From assembly GCF_037975245.1 (NCBI RefSeq), contig NC_092562.1, positions 29,151,554 to 29,215,553 on the forward strand: DNA of 64,000 bases, given 5' to 3'. Source of the stretch: Apostichopus japonicus. Taxonomy: Eukaryota; Echinodermata; Holothuroidea; Aspidochirotida; Stichopodidae. Each line of letters starts with the position of its first letter. Within the stretch, counting starts at the first letter, position 1. Under the pieces are notes generated by a model, which saw only the letters and a list, made by a program, of their open reading frames with translations, was not told the DNA's origin and made no database searches. Of this stretch, positions 1 through 12,196 are shown piece by piece. Both the position numbers and the translations under genes were made by a program.

Positions 1-272
1 GTTCTTGAGTTATATTACCTTAGATGGAGTTCTTGTTCTTGAGGTTTATTACTTAAGATTGAGTTATTGTTCTTGAGTTACATTACCTAAGATTGAGTTA
101 TTGTTCTTGAGGTTTATTTCCTAAGATTGAGCTATTGTTCTTGAGTTATATCACCTAAGACTGAGTTATTGTTCTTGAGTTATATTACCTAATATAGAGT
201 TATTGTTCTTGAGGTTTATTTCCTTAGATTGAGTTTTTGTTCTTGAGCTATATAATACCTTAGATTGAGTCT
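1..272. repeat. Minisatellite, ~34-bp unit, about 8 copies
   Basis: Units read roughly TTGTTCTTGAGTTATATTAC plus CTAAGATTGAGTTA, with two subtypes (GAGTTATATTACC and GAGGTTTATTTCC) that partly alternate. The array is cut by the left window edge and lies in LRRC40 intron 2. The remainder of that intron (273-1136) shows no recognisable feature. Confidence 0.85.
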
Positions 273-1136
273 CTGTAATTGTTGCAGCTCTCCTAATGAA
301 GGTGGTAGTGATGAAAGCTGGTTATCATGAAGCTGAAACAAAAGAAACAGAAAACATGTCCATTATAACATAGTAAAATAGAACAAGTAAATGAATATTA
401 AGCAAGGAAAGAATAAAACAAATTTAAAAAAATGTAATCAATATTAATGCATATCCTAGTAGCCTTTGCAAAAGTCTTTTTTTGAGAAGAACTTCAAGCC
501 AAAAAGTAAAAGGAGTGAAAAGTGATATTAAGGAGTTGAGAAGGGGAGGAGAGGAGGAGGTCGAGATGTTAACAGTGAGACAGCGAATATGCAAGTAACT
601 ACCAGTGAATCAAACTGAAGTACTAGCAGCTATTTAAATTATGAGAACCACTTTTAATGATCACCTGTTGTTTTTCTGTTGGAAATCATATTCTCATTAC
701 GCCTGACCACAATTTCCTCTTGAGAGCATCATGAGCTGAGCTTTGATGCATTAAATTGACATGAGTTTAACTACTGCTAATTGGGCAGTTAATGATGTGT
801 ATGTGTTTTCAAAGGTTAATATTTTGCGGAGCTACTGTATAAGTGGCACTAAGATTTTACACAGTACTTTAGTTGGACACTCAATAGTGTGGACTACTGT
901 GTAAATTATATACTTGATGTAAAAATATCCGTGCTACCTTTCCTTTAGGCAGCCCAAGAATGATTTTGTCTTCTTTGTAACCGAGTGCTGCTTAAGTAGT
1001 GAAGCAACTAGAAACTCAATCCAAAGCAGTGTCAAACTTCAGTTGGAGATTTGACTGTTATGGCTATAAATATTACCTACCGATTTGAAGCTTATTATTA
1101 ATGCTACTGTGCAAAATATTAATTTTACATGCTTAC

Positions 1137-1318
1137 ATCTAAGGTTACCAATGCCCCCAGCAAGCTTATCTGTGGTGAAATCTCTGTCAGCTGATTGGAT
1201 GCAAGTATCAACTTAACCAGATCTGTCTGTTCCCACCATCGTTCATCGACAGCATCCATCGCCAGGGACTTCCCCTCACTAGGATCATCGATGTTGATAC
1301 GCCACACTGTGTCTGGTA
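1137..1318 (-). CDS. LRRC40: LRRC40 coding exon 2
   Basis: The acceptor is TTTTCTGCTCAG, followed by 182 nt coding VPDTVWRIN through LLGALVTLD. The donor is GAT|GTAAGC, phase 0. It carries the diagnostic ERWWEQTDL segment that precedes the LRR ladder in LRRC40 proteins. Confidence 0.93.
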
Positions 1319-1804
1319 CTGAGCAGAAAACGAAAAGGATGAGCTACAAGGTATCAATATCAGAAATAATAATAATAATATTGAGGGAACATAATATAGG
1401 GTACATACATATCAGGAAAGAAAATAATAATATTCAGGATTTATAATATAGGGTACATACATAACAGGAAAGATTATAATGATAATATTGAGGACTTGTA
1501 ATATAGGGTACATACATATCAGGAAATATCATAATAATATTCAGGATTTATAATATAGGGTACATACATATCAGGAAATATAATCATAATATTGAGGATC
1601 TATAATATAGGGCATAAGTCAGGAGTAATAATACAAACACTAGCCTTGATTAATACCTGCTTGCAAGCTTCTGTTGGATAAATTCAAAACCCCTGACTTT
1701 CTTGCTTGCTTGATTATTCCCTGGGGTACACCACCAGTAGGGTCCTCTTCCTGTGGCCTCTGAAAGCCGGCTCTTGGATTAAAACGTCCCCTCCTACTGG
1801 CCAT
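1137..1804 (-). CDS. LRRC40: LRRC40, 5' part (coding exons 1-2; gene continues past left edge)
   Basis: Leucine-rich repeat-containing protein 40, an intracellular LRR scaffold-type protein without an established biochemical role. Two minus-strand exons (1657-1804 and 1137-1318) join in phase 1 and give the first 110 residues. The N-terminus (MASRRGRFNPRAGF) and the segment VPQGIIKQARKSGVLNLSNR match the family's pre-LRR region. VWRINIDDP and ERWWEQTDLVKLILASNQL match the start of the first LRRs. Borders are GT-AG, and the start codon sits in a strong context (ACCATGG). Exon 2 ends in phase 0 at a GTAAGC donor. I found no LRR-coding exon in 1-1136, so exon 3 should lie outside the window. The gene is divergent from STN1. 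The assignment is from remembered family sequence, not a search. Confidence 0.93.
1366..1612. repeat. Minisatellite, ~53-bp unit, about 4.5 copies
   Basis: The core AATATAGGGTACATACATA plus TCAGGAAA and an ATAATAATATT spacer recurs every 51-56 bp, inside LRRC40 intron 1 (1319-1656). Confidence 0.8.
1657..1804 (-). CDS. LRRC40: LRRC40 coding exon 1
   Basis: ATG is at 1804-1802 on the minus strand, and 49 codons plus one base run to the donor CAG|GTATTA. The exon encodes the basic, glycine-rich N-terminus and the first LRR-like strand (LNLSNRSLQ). The leftover G joins TA of exon 2 to make Val50. Confidence 0.92.
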
Positions 1805-4800
1805 GGTTCAGCTAAAACTGTATACCTGGTACTGTAGCTGCTGGTAAAATATGAATATGACTTGCATTATAACTTGGTATAGCCTAGCTGTTCAACTACA
1901 GTATATATGCTGTCCAAAAAAATTTTGGCCATGGCAAACAGAGGTAGTATACTGTATACATGCAAGTAGACCAGCCATTGGGTTAGCATGCACTTACAAG
2001 ATAATAAGTACAAACATTATCAGTTTTGCAAAACATTTACACTCAAAACTTTTAAGCAAAGTGGAGACTTGACAGAGCAAAGCTAAAGGATCAACTTACT
2101 GTAAGTCATGTAAAGAATAAACAATAAAGAGACAGGAACCAGCATCATCAACCTCAATGTCTTCCCCCATAGCCTTCCAAGCCCCTATTTTTTAATATAA
2201 ATGACTTGACACAAACCCTAGGCTATACAGTAGGTCTGATGAAAGCTCCTTATGAGGAAACAGCTATAGATTATCAATGTTGTCTCCATGATGCTATAAA
2301 GTCAAATAATGCTGTGTAAACTCTAACAAACCTCAGAGCATTCTTTACTCTCTTAGAAATTTTGTTGACTACAAAAGTAAGCCCACCTTTTCTTCTGAGA
2401 ATGCAAAAACCAAATGGGATCATATCATCATGAAGCCATATTCACCATAATCAGGCACTGGATAAACTGATGTATAAGTTGACCGTACCTAGGCCTTGGC
2501 CTACTGTATTTTGCACAAGTTATGGAAGTTGAAAGCCTAAATTTCTTATTTGCTGTTACCTATTAAATTTGCGTAAATACTGATTAGGCCTACATTTTGT
2601 ACCTGCAATGCTATACGCTAGTAAGTTTGTAACTCATGATTTCCCTAGGCAATCCAGCATCACTGAGATCTTGAAGACTTTGAAATGGGAACCCCTCACA
2701 GAAAGAAGGAAAAGGGCCAGACTCATGCTTTTTTATCAAATTATTAAAGGCCTAGTTGCAGTCCCAAACGAGACTAATCCCTTCTTGAAACCAGGGAGGC
2801 GTGGCCGCTATACACAAATTCCACATAGTCATTATGCTTTTCAGTATAGTTTCTATCCTAGGACTATAACAGACTGGATTAGGCAATCCTTGGACGTTAA
2901 AGAGAGCCCTAGTCTTGAGGTGTTTAAAACAAGATTGCCCACGCATTGTTACTAGAACTGCTGCGCTGCGTACCAACATCCTCGTTGTGATACCCGAAAG
3001 GGATTTTTAACGAGTACCTAACAGAAACAGAAGAAACAGAAACTTTTATCTGACCATAAAGTTGCCAACTTCTGGCTCAGTCCTAAAGGTACTATTACTA
3101 CAACTTAGTAATAATATAGCCTACAGTATATTTAGTATAAGCCTAGGCCTAGCCCTTGTTTTGGATCTTGCAATGCAAAATCAGTATATGGGATAATGCT
3201 ACTAATTGTGCCATCTGTTAGCAATGCAACAGTCATGCATGACAATATGTTCATAGTCTATCGCGGTAGGCATGGTAATATTGGCATGGCCTAGGTCCCT
3301 CCGCTCCGGGTCGTGGTACAGTACTTCTCAACTTGTGTGGCGACTACTGTAGGCCTAACCTCACATAAGGTCATATTCCCTACCCTAGATACTGTACTAC
3401 AGTAGGGCCTACACTAGTATTAAGTTAATATTCCTCGTACGTGGGCAAAACCGGGTACATCCAAGAAACAAATCCTCGGATCAAGTCCCAAACACTTCCA
3501 AACGTTAGGTTATCAATCAACCATGATTTGAATTTGTGGGGCACAAAAACCAAAATTACCTGGTACGAACTATTTGTGTACTGATTTTTCTTTTTCGTTG
3601 CCCAATTTTTTAAGGGTGTACAGTAATAAATTCAAAGAAGCTTCCCGCCAGACATAACGTAGCAGTCGTAAGTTTCGCTCGATTTCAGAAGAACATGATT
3701 ATGCAACCTTTCATAGGAGATTCACAACATCATGAGTTGATGAAACATATTTACTCTTTTCCCTTCAATAATAATGTTACTCAATGATAACAATTATAAT
3801 ACAGTGTATGACCGTGGTGATATTCAAAAGATCTTACTGATGAAATCACTAAATCAGTAAAATTACTGTACACGGTGTTTGGTGCTCAACGATAATCGAT
3901 AATACATACATGCTCCCAGTAACACGAAAATCAAACGAAACAGCTAACATGTTTTGGCAGTCATTTTGCACGACTGAATCATCGGCAAGTTGGACACGGA
4001 TTCTCGACAGGATGTCAAGTCCCATATTATATAAACAGGCGAAGTGACAAATTTTAACACGTATGTATATCGTTGGAACCCTGACTTTTGGACTAGCCTA
4101 TGCCTGTATCCGTTAAGTTATCGTGTAACAACAGTACTCTTGCCCGCCTAGTGAACATTAGGGCTCTAGGCAAAGTTACTATATATGCCTTACAGTTACA
4201 CGTTAGATATCATATTGTAATGTTAGTTGAGGACTTGGTGCTCAGCTTAAAGTTAGCGTACAGTACTTCACAATAACAGTGCTTTAGTGTGAAAGTGTTT
4301 AGAATACATCCAATGAAGTGAATTGATTCAGTGCAACTGACCAACTGACCATTTGGTCTACTACTATTACTAGCCTAGATAAGTATTGACCCCTTGTATT
4401 CAAATTGGCGTTGCGACCCTTTGATGTTTGGAGGGTTGTCAGTATTTGTGAAGAACAAAGCTATTGGCGATATCTGTGGTATAAAAAGAAAAAGTCTTGA
4501 GCATAAAGTAGCTTCAAAAATAGCTGAATATTTACCATTTTGCAACTAAGCACCATTAATCATTATATGATCTCAGGGGGGAGAGGTGTGGCAATATCTC
4601 CTCCCTGTAGACCTCTCTCCCATGCCATAACATCTGCTACCAGAGGGTCCCTAAGATTATGTAGGAGAAAGCCGAGGTCACCAAGCAAAACAGTTTGAGT
4701 ACCACTAGGGCTATAGACTACACATTGCGCAACTAGATTATGACCTCCCCTAAGGACTCCAATTCAATAACTGTTGGAATTCCGAAGCAGTGAAGTAAGA

Positions 4801-5227
4801 CCGTTTATTCTGTGATGCCTTACTCTATGCTTCATCCCCTGAAGCATTCGCAGAGGCTGAAATTGAAATGTACATCTAACTTAGTACTGTGATTCTTTAG
4901 AAAGTAGCATAATTTGTTTCTGGAGATGTGCACACAGCCATTATGTCTGCAGAGTGTTTGCAGAAATTTCAAATCAAAGCAAATACATTTGGCAGACCTT
5001 ATAAGCAGCTACACACCTGAAATTTTACAAATTTTAGATTGATAAATATGAACATAGCATGATTTGGCATGTTTGTAGTGATGTGAGTTTGTAATTCAGT
5101 GATAGCATATGGCTAGCCTGCTGTGACAGCTGTCTGAATATAAAACATCTTTACAGCAATCACCAGCTGAGTTTATTCTATACATTCATAATTGCTTTCT
5201 ATTTTTCTTAATAGTTGAGTTACCAGG
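1805..5227. other. Divergent LRRC40/STN1 intergenic region
   Basis: The two start codons face away from each other across this 3.4-kb region, so both promoters must lie here, possibly with a noncoding first exon for each. A LINE fragment (2608-2995) lies within it. Apart from that I see no coding sequence. The stretch 3240-3480 has more CpG than its surroundings, but no TATA box or initiator can be assigned. Confidence 0.6.
2590..2995 (+). mobile_element. LINE reverse transcriptase C-terminal fragment plus 3' end
   Basis: An open frame from 2608 to 2955 carries the typical tail of CR1/Jockey-like non-LTR retrotransposon polyproteins. SSITEILKTLKWEPLTERRK is followed by ARLMLFYQIIKGLVAVP, then a YSFYPRTITDWIRQS motif (family form: SFFPRTIRDWN) and SLEVFKTRLP before the stop. 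Downstream are a GATACCCGAAAGGG-type 3' tail and AGAAACAGAAACAG-like repeats. Only the end of the element is present, as expected for 5' truncation. Confidence 0.85.
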
Positions 5228-5381
5228 ATGTGTGCTGTTAAGGATCCCACATCCCTGGAGTCTGGTTGTACAATAATTCCAGAGAACCGTTGGAAAAAAG
5301 ATCCATTATTTTCCTGTTGCTGTAATCTGTTCATCAAAGATATTCTTGATCTTCGGCCATACCCAAGTGGATCCCAGGAAT
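5228..5381 (+). CDS. STN1: STN1 coding exon 1
   Basis: The ATG at 5228 lies directly after an acceptor-like pyrimidine-rich stretch (TTTCTATTTTTC...TTACCAG|G), so this is probably transcript exon 2. It has 51 codons plus one base, and the donor is AAT|GTAAGG. The frame closes in the intron soon after. Confidence 0.88.
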
Positions 5382-8300
5382 GTAAGGATATACTACAGTA
5401 CTATGCAACAAATATATTGCAATAACTTAACCATTTCTTGCATATTTCTAGATGGTAGGGGTTTCAGTCAAGCTGTTTGTTAAGTTTGAAGAAGACTAGA
5501 ATGATGACATGGATATTTTTCTACTTTTTCAGTGGGCATTATACCAAAATGGTATATAATTCAACTCCTACTGTTACTAAATTCTGAGTGTCTGTGAAGC
5601 AGATAAAGATGCTACAGTCTACAGACATATACATATGCAAGTAGACCTGCCATTGACTTTCATAGCAGTCTGAGTGTCTGTGAAGGAAAACTTTAGGTTC
5701 ACATTACTTTATGAAATTTATGGAATTTATGGATATAACTTCAAATGTACAACCCAGAAACTAGTTCTAAGTTTCAGTTTTCTTACATAGATAGAAAGCA
5801 GTTTTAAAGTCAAAGAATTGACAATAACTGATTTGACGTACTGTACATACTTTATACTTTTTTAATGTTTCTTGAAAAGATTGAAATTAGCTTTAAGGAT
5901 TGTCAATTTCCTGGTCAAACAACTTTCAGTGTTTAATACATTCTAAAATTGCAGCATCTGATAGTAATCCTCTTGTCCATTCTACAGTAGTAAGTAGTGA
6001 AATGTTTTGTCCTAAAGATTGAACAATGGTGTGAAGTTGAAATGCAGGGCTTTACACTCACCTTGCCTTTACAGCCATTTGTAAAGAGATAGTCCAGACC
6101 TACTGTAGACAACCTATTTTTGTAACTAATGAAAGAGGAAGATATTCCAAGCATCCTGTTGAAATTTTCATTCACAGACGGATTGTCTTATTTGTTTTTC
6201 TTTAAAATCTTCCTTCATAATTGAGAATGTATTAACATATATACACGCTACAGTCATTAGGGTACTTTAATTTCACATTTCCTATTAAAGGCATAAGTTG
6301 AAACCCTATCAAGTCCAATATTAAATTAACAAATTGAACAAAACAATGAAAAACACAATACTTTTCTGTCATTTTGCATTTTAATGACATCAACCCTGTT
6401 TGCTCCAAGTACATTAATGGTATGAAACTAACAATTTAAGCTACGAATATCTCAAAGCCATAATGAACAACAGGAATTGCACACAATTTTCTCCAGGATA
6501 CGTACAGTAGTGTCTTGTTTTTTCCATAATTGTCCTTATTCCTTGTTCCTCATTCCATTACAGGTGTCTTTGTTTACAAGAATCATCCTATACGATGGGT
6601 CACCACAATGGGCATTATTGTAAAAGCTGAAGAAAAGGCAAAGTTTCACATCTATGCAGGTATTCTCTTAATCTATTGTTTTTTTCTTAATTGTTGCCAA
6701 GTTGAACAAAATTGTGTAACTCTAAAGAAAGTTATCAAATATACAATTGCAACCTATTGCAGGTACTCACTTTGACATATTCCAATTTAGTGTAACTTAT
6801 GAAGGAAATCAGATATATTCCATCCTAATTGCCTTGATACGGTATCCAGTACTGTATGTTATTCCAAATGGGAACTAAAATTACGTTATAATAATAATAA
6901 TTTATTCTTATATATGGCGCTTTACTGTACATCAAAGAATGATCTCAAAGCACTTCACAAAATCGCATAAAATAATACATCTTAAAATTATTACAGCTGA
7001 AAATTATTACAGCCTAAAATATTGCATCCTAAAAATTACAAAAATAAATAAATATCCTTACAATATTTATTAAAGTACTAAAATTCAGAAATTATAGGCG
7101 AAAGCAATAAAATATGACAGCATACAATAAAACTAAAATACTAAATTATTACAGCCGAAAATGAGGGAAGAGTATTTCTTATTTGCTCACTGAGGTGGTT
7201 TGTTGTTTTTTTGATATAATCTTGAGTCTCTGTGATAGCATATTATTCTGTGCAGAGCACTCTGACCACAAGACAAGGACTGTGAGGAAACACAGTACAA
7301 TGATAATAAGGTTACTCTCAAGTTTTGAAATTGTTACAAGTTGCATATTCAGGTCAAGTCCCTAGTGTTTAATCATGTAGTGTACTCCTATAGCTCAAAT
7401 GGAATTATATCATGATGGTTCCTCTTGGAAATCAGTGTTGAGGTTAACGAAGTTTACGTTCTAGGTGAAAGAATACCCTGACAGAACACTTTAGCAGATG
7501 GCATAGCAAGATCAGGCATTAAAAATATCACAAGTCTATTAAAATTATCTATAATTTTAAAAAATCTGTTTCATCAAAAAATCTTTGATTTGATTTTTTT
7601 TTCAGTGGATGATGGTACAGGTGTAATCAGCTGTGTTTGCTGGAAGCCAAAAGAGGATTTTAACCTTAGAAGTAATGGAGGTGAACAAAATGATTTTTGT
7701 TTATAAAGGCTATGTTTGTATGAGATTTTCAAGTGAAAAATTATGTGATTGATATTGCTGGTATGGGGAGTGGCTGGTTTACATTTTATAGGCACTGATC
7801 ACCCAATCCTTGACCGAGAGGTGTTCATCTGACATCTGATGCACGAACTGTTCTGAATCTCTGGATGCTTTCAGTTTAGGTCATGTATAGTGCACATCTC
7901 CCACTTCACCGCTTAGGTGTGCTTCTGGGGTGAGGGGACCAGCGACCCCCCCCCCCACCTGTCAGTACAGTAGTTCCTAAGCTGCAGTGAACCACTGATT
8001 GGCCCATGTGGATTTCTCTTATAGTGCCTCACAGCCTATATTAGCTCTTGACTTATGTCAATCTTCATGGGATATTGTTCCCTCTAGCATTTATAAAAAA
8101 ACAAAAATAAAGCTTCCAAATGATGTGAGGTCATACCTACCGTACACTGATTCTCTTCTTTAAAGGCTTTACTTTCCTATTATAAATAATTAACATAGTT
8201 TTTATCCTTGAAACAGGATACATTTTGATTTTTTTTTTAAATATTATTTCATTTGAATTGCTAAAAGGACATCATTCATTCAGCTGTTGTCAGATACATT

Positions 8301-11300
8301 AACAAAACACCACCAAATTAGGAAAAATACATATCTTTGCCAAAAAATCTCTGTTTTTCATTAAACCTCTCAATTTCAGAGGATGGAGCCCAAAGCCTTA
8401 TTGAGAGGATGGAGAACTGGCACCTGGAACAGTTAAGTTGTCTAGAAATTGGCGATCTGGTTAACATTAGAGGGAAACTCATTATTTACAGGGAAATGAA
8501 ACAAATATCAGCCTTCTCATATGGTAAGTACAGTAAATCTATAGACTGCAATTAATACTGTCTTGGTGTGCAGATTTCGCCTTGCATGAATTATGTAACC
8601 GATGAGTATGGATGTGTTAATCATGTTGGCAAAGGCAGGGTTTCATCGTGCCTCCTTGTCCAGGTTAATAAAATGTTGACTTCTTTCGGCACTAACAGTC
8701 GCAAATTGGATAGCAGTTTAGGCTGAGTTTGTGTAGAAGTAAACCTAACTCTTCAAACAGTACAGTATATTTCAATGCAAACAATGTGCAACATTTGTCG
8801 ATAGGATTCATTGTCCTTATCATGTTTTAGTGGTTCAATCCACATGTTAGATCTAATAAGAGTGACTACTTCATTATGGAATAGAAGTTTTGCTTAGATC
8901 TACAAAGAATAACTCCTTCATTATGTTTATATGGTTGTGTTAGATTTAGTAATCTTGAGAAATTGTTAACAAATTCCTTCATGTAGTGTCTGTAGAATCA
9001 TCCTTTTCTTTCAGATGATGTATTTGTTTTGTTTACACAACAGGTAAAGTCGTGGACCCTTCGCATACCCTCGAGGTTAGAGGAATGCAAGACCAGGTCC
9101 TCAGGTACACATCAGTCTATGACAATCCTCTCAAATCTACAGAGCATTCTGGCATCAAGGATCAAGGAACAGAGGGAATCAAAAGCATGGTAGGTCTGTT
9201 GAAAAACATTCTTTCTCTTAGATCTGTATATGTCCATCCTTTCAAGAACCTTTCATTCAGCTGTACTCATTATTTCCTGTTCGTAGGAAGGTATATCCCA
9301 TTTTTCCTTCTTCTCTTAGATCTGTATATGTCCATCCTTTCAACAACCTTTCATTCAGCCATACTCATTATTTCCTGTTCGTAGGAAGGTATATTGCATT
9401 CTTTCCTTCTTTCTTTCAGATCTGTATGTGTCTATCCTTTCAACAACCTTTCATTCAGCTATACTCATTATTTCCTGTTCGTAGGAAGGTATAGGACAGT
9501 GTTTCCTTCTTTCTTTTAGATCTGTATGTGTCTGTCCTTTCAACAACCTTTCATTCAGCTATACTCATTATTTCCTGTTCGCAGGAAGGTATATGCATTC
9601 TTTCCTTCTTTCTTGAGATCTGTATGTGTCTATCCTTTCAACAATCTTTCATTCAGCTATACTCATTATTTCCTGTTCATAGGAAGGAATATCGCAAGAA
9701 GTAGCTGAGAAGATATTGCTCGTATCAACCAGGGAAAAATATCAGAATTTTCACTTGTATGAATTGGAAACTGTTCCTGATATCTATAAAGTTTGCTGTC
9801 AACCCTGCGAAGAATTCATCAATGGAAAGGTATGGTAGAATATTGATTTTTTACTACCATGTGAAAGTACACTATGTTTATTTATCTATTTGTCACCTGC
9901 AACTCACACTCAACCTGAAACTTGGGACCCAATATCAAGGTTGACAGGGTTTCTTAAGAAACTTTAGTGGCAGCAGATTTATTTAATTTAAATCAGTTTG
10001 TAGTTGACAAAAGAACATAAGAAGCAAGGATGAGAAACGAAACAGCAAGCATTAAATCATAAAGATATAGAAATCAAAATCAAATCAACAATACATGTAC
10101 ATTAAGTGAGATAATCAAGAACAGATGGTAGGTTGAGACTTTAGATGCTTTAAAGAGACGAAGGAGGCTTCCAGAGGAAAATCTAGATCATTTCCAATAT
10201 TTGAACCAAATTTTGGGGCAAAATACAGTGTACTGTAAGTCTTGAAAGAGTCTGTATCAATTGTTTGATAGAATTAAGATGATGAGGGATCTTGTGGGTC
10301 TTTGATCTAGTATTTCGGGGGTGCATGATGGAGAGATCTCCACTGCAAAAACAGATTCTTGAAGAATCTGGGGCTGCTGGGATTACATGTGGAATGTTTA
10401 CATAAGTGCGATGCCAATAATATTGTTGTGTTTACATAAGTGAGATACCTATAATATAATTGTTGCGTTTACATACTGCGATGCCTATTATATTGTTGTG
10501 TTAACATAAGTGCGATGCCTATCATATTGTTGTGTTTACATAGTGCGATGCCTATAATAGTGTTGTGTTAACATAAGTGCGTTGCCTATAATATTCTTGT
10601 GTTTACATAAGTGTGATGCCTATAACAGTGTTGTGTTTACATAAGTGCGATGCCTATAATAGTGTTGTGTTAACATAAGTGCGTTGCCTATAATATGCTT
10701 GTGTACTGTTTACATAAGTGTGATGCCTATAACAGTGTTGTGTTTACATAAGTGCGATGACTATAATATTGTTGTGTTTACATAAGTGTGATGCCTATAA
10801 TATTGTTGTGTTTACATATCAATTCTTATAATATTGTTGTGTTTACAAAGTGCGATGCCTATAATATTATTGTGTTTACGTATGTGTGATGCCTATAATA
10901 TTGTTGTGTTTACATAGTGCAATGCCTATAATATTGTTGTTTATCCAGTATTTTATATGCTAACTCATAGAATGTATAATATGGGCTAAGACAATAAGAA
11001 ACCACTCAAGTAGACCTGTTTTTCTACTGTAACCTCACTTTCTTAAAAAAATATTTTACTGAACTATTTAAAGGAGCTCAGTGATTTTGACCAAAACAAA
11101 CATACTAATATCTGTTGGCACACACAAGACTTGTGATAAATTTATTTTCAAGTATCACAAAAGACACATCCAGGGTTTGATTGTACTTTAATATAACAGT
11201 GTGTTATTCGGTTCTGTGTGGTCAGAATCGTTGTCTTACTGTACGTGAAAACCACCCAAAATATACCTTCCCTGTAAATGGAAGTCTATGTAAGTGCATC

Positions 11301-12145
11301 TTGAAAATAAGTTCCTTTTTGCCAATTCAATGGAGGATTATTCAAATTAAAAACACAGGAGATGTACTGCATCAAAGTGAACATGTGAATGTCTCTATAT
11401 AATTGTTAATATGTGAAAGTTACAATGCAACTTTGCCCAATATATTTTTAAAATTTAAACTTACACCTGCTGTATGATAATTTGTTCCTTAATCATATTT
11501 TAGGAAAATGGAGAAAAGTCGCCACCCTCCGAACAGATCGCATTAGCTTTGAAGAATGGTGTGAAACATTTACTTGAGAAAGGCCACATATTCAAGAGTA
11601 AGAGGGACAGAGGTTTACTCCACCTGACGACTGCTAATAAAGATCTCAGAGACGTAACTTGCCGGATCTTAAGGGCTGAATGTCGTAAGCAAGAATGTAA
11701 GTTATAGTGGCAAATTGTAAATATCGGGAGCTGGATTTTCTTCTTGGATTTATTTTATCTTTTCTATTTATAATTATGCCCAACTTTGGCAAATGTTGCT
11801 CTCACATGCTGCAAATCTGAGTCCAATTTTATTTCTTTCAACTGGTGCAATTATCCACAAATTTTATGATGGAATTTGGAATGGCTGCTGAAGTTGTTCA
11901 TATTTGGTATCTTATTTTTTCCAAGCATATGTTATTGTCATTGCTTAGATTTAGTGATTTGCAAGCATTGTGAAACAAAACACACTATACTTGCGCACTA
12001 TAGTCAGTGTTACACATACTGAGAAGCAATTGATATCTTTACAATCCACACTGAACTGAGCAATCCACACTGAACTGAAGCATGTGACACACTCAGTTGA
12101 CGCATGTCTCGCATTATAGTTAACGCACTATACTTACGCTGTATA

Positions 12146-12196
<51 letters not shown>

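Noticed and set aside
9052-9384. STN1 exon 5 extended through the intron as a 110-codon frame
   Set aside because: The family match stops at the GTAGGT donor at 9190, and exon 6 restores it in phase.
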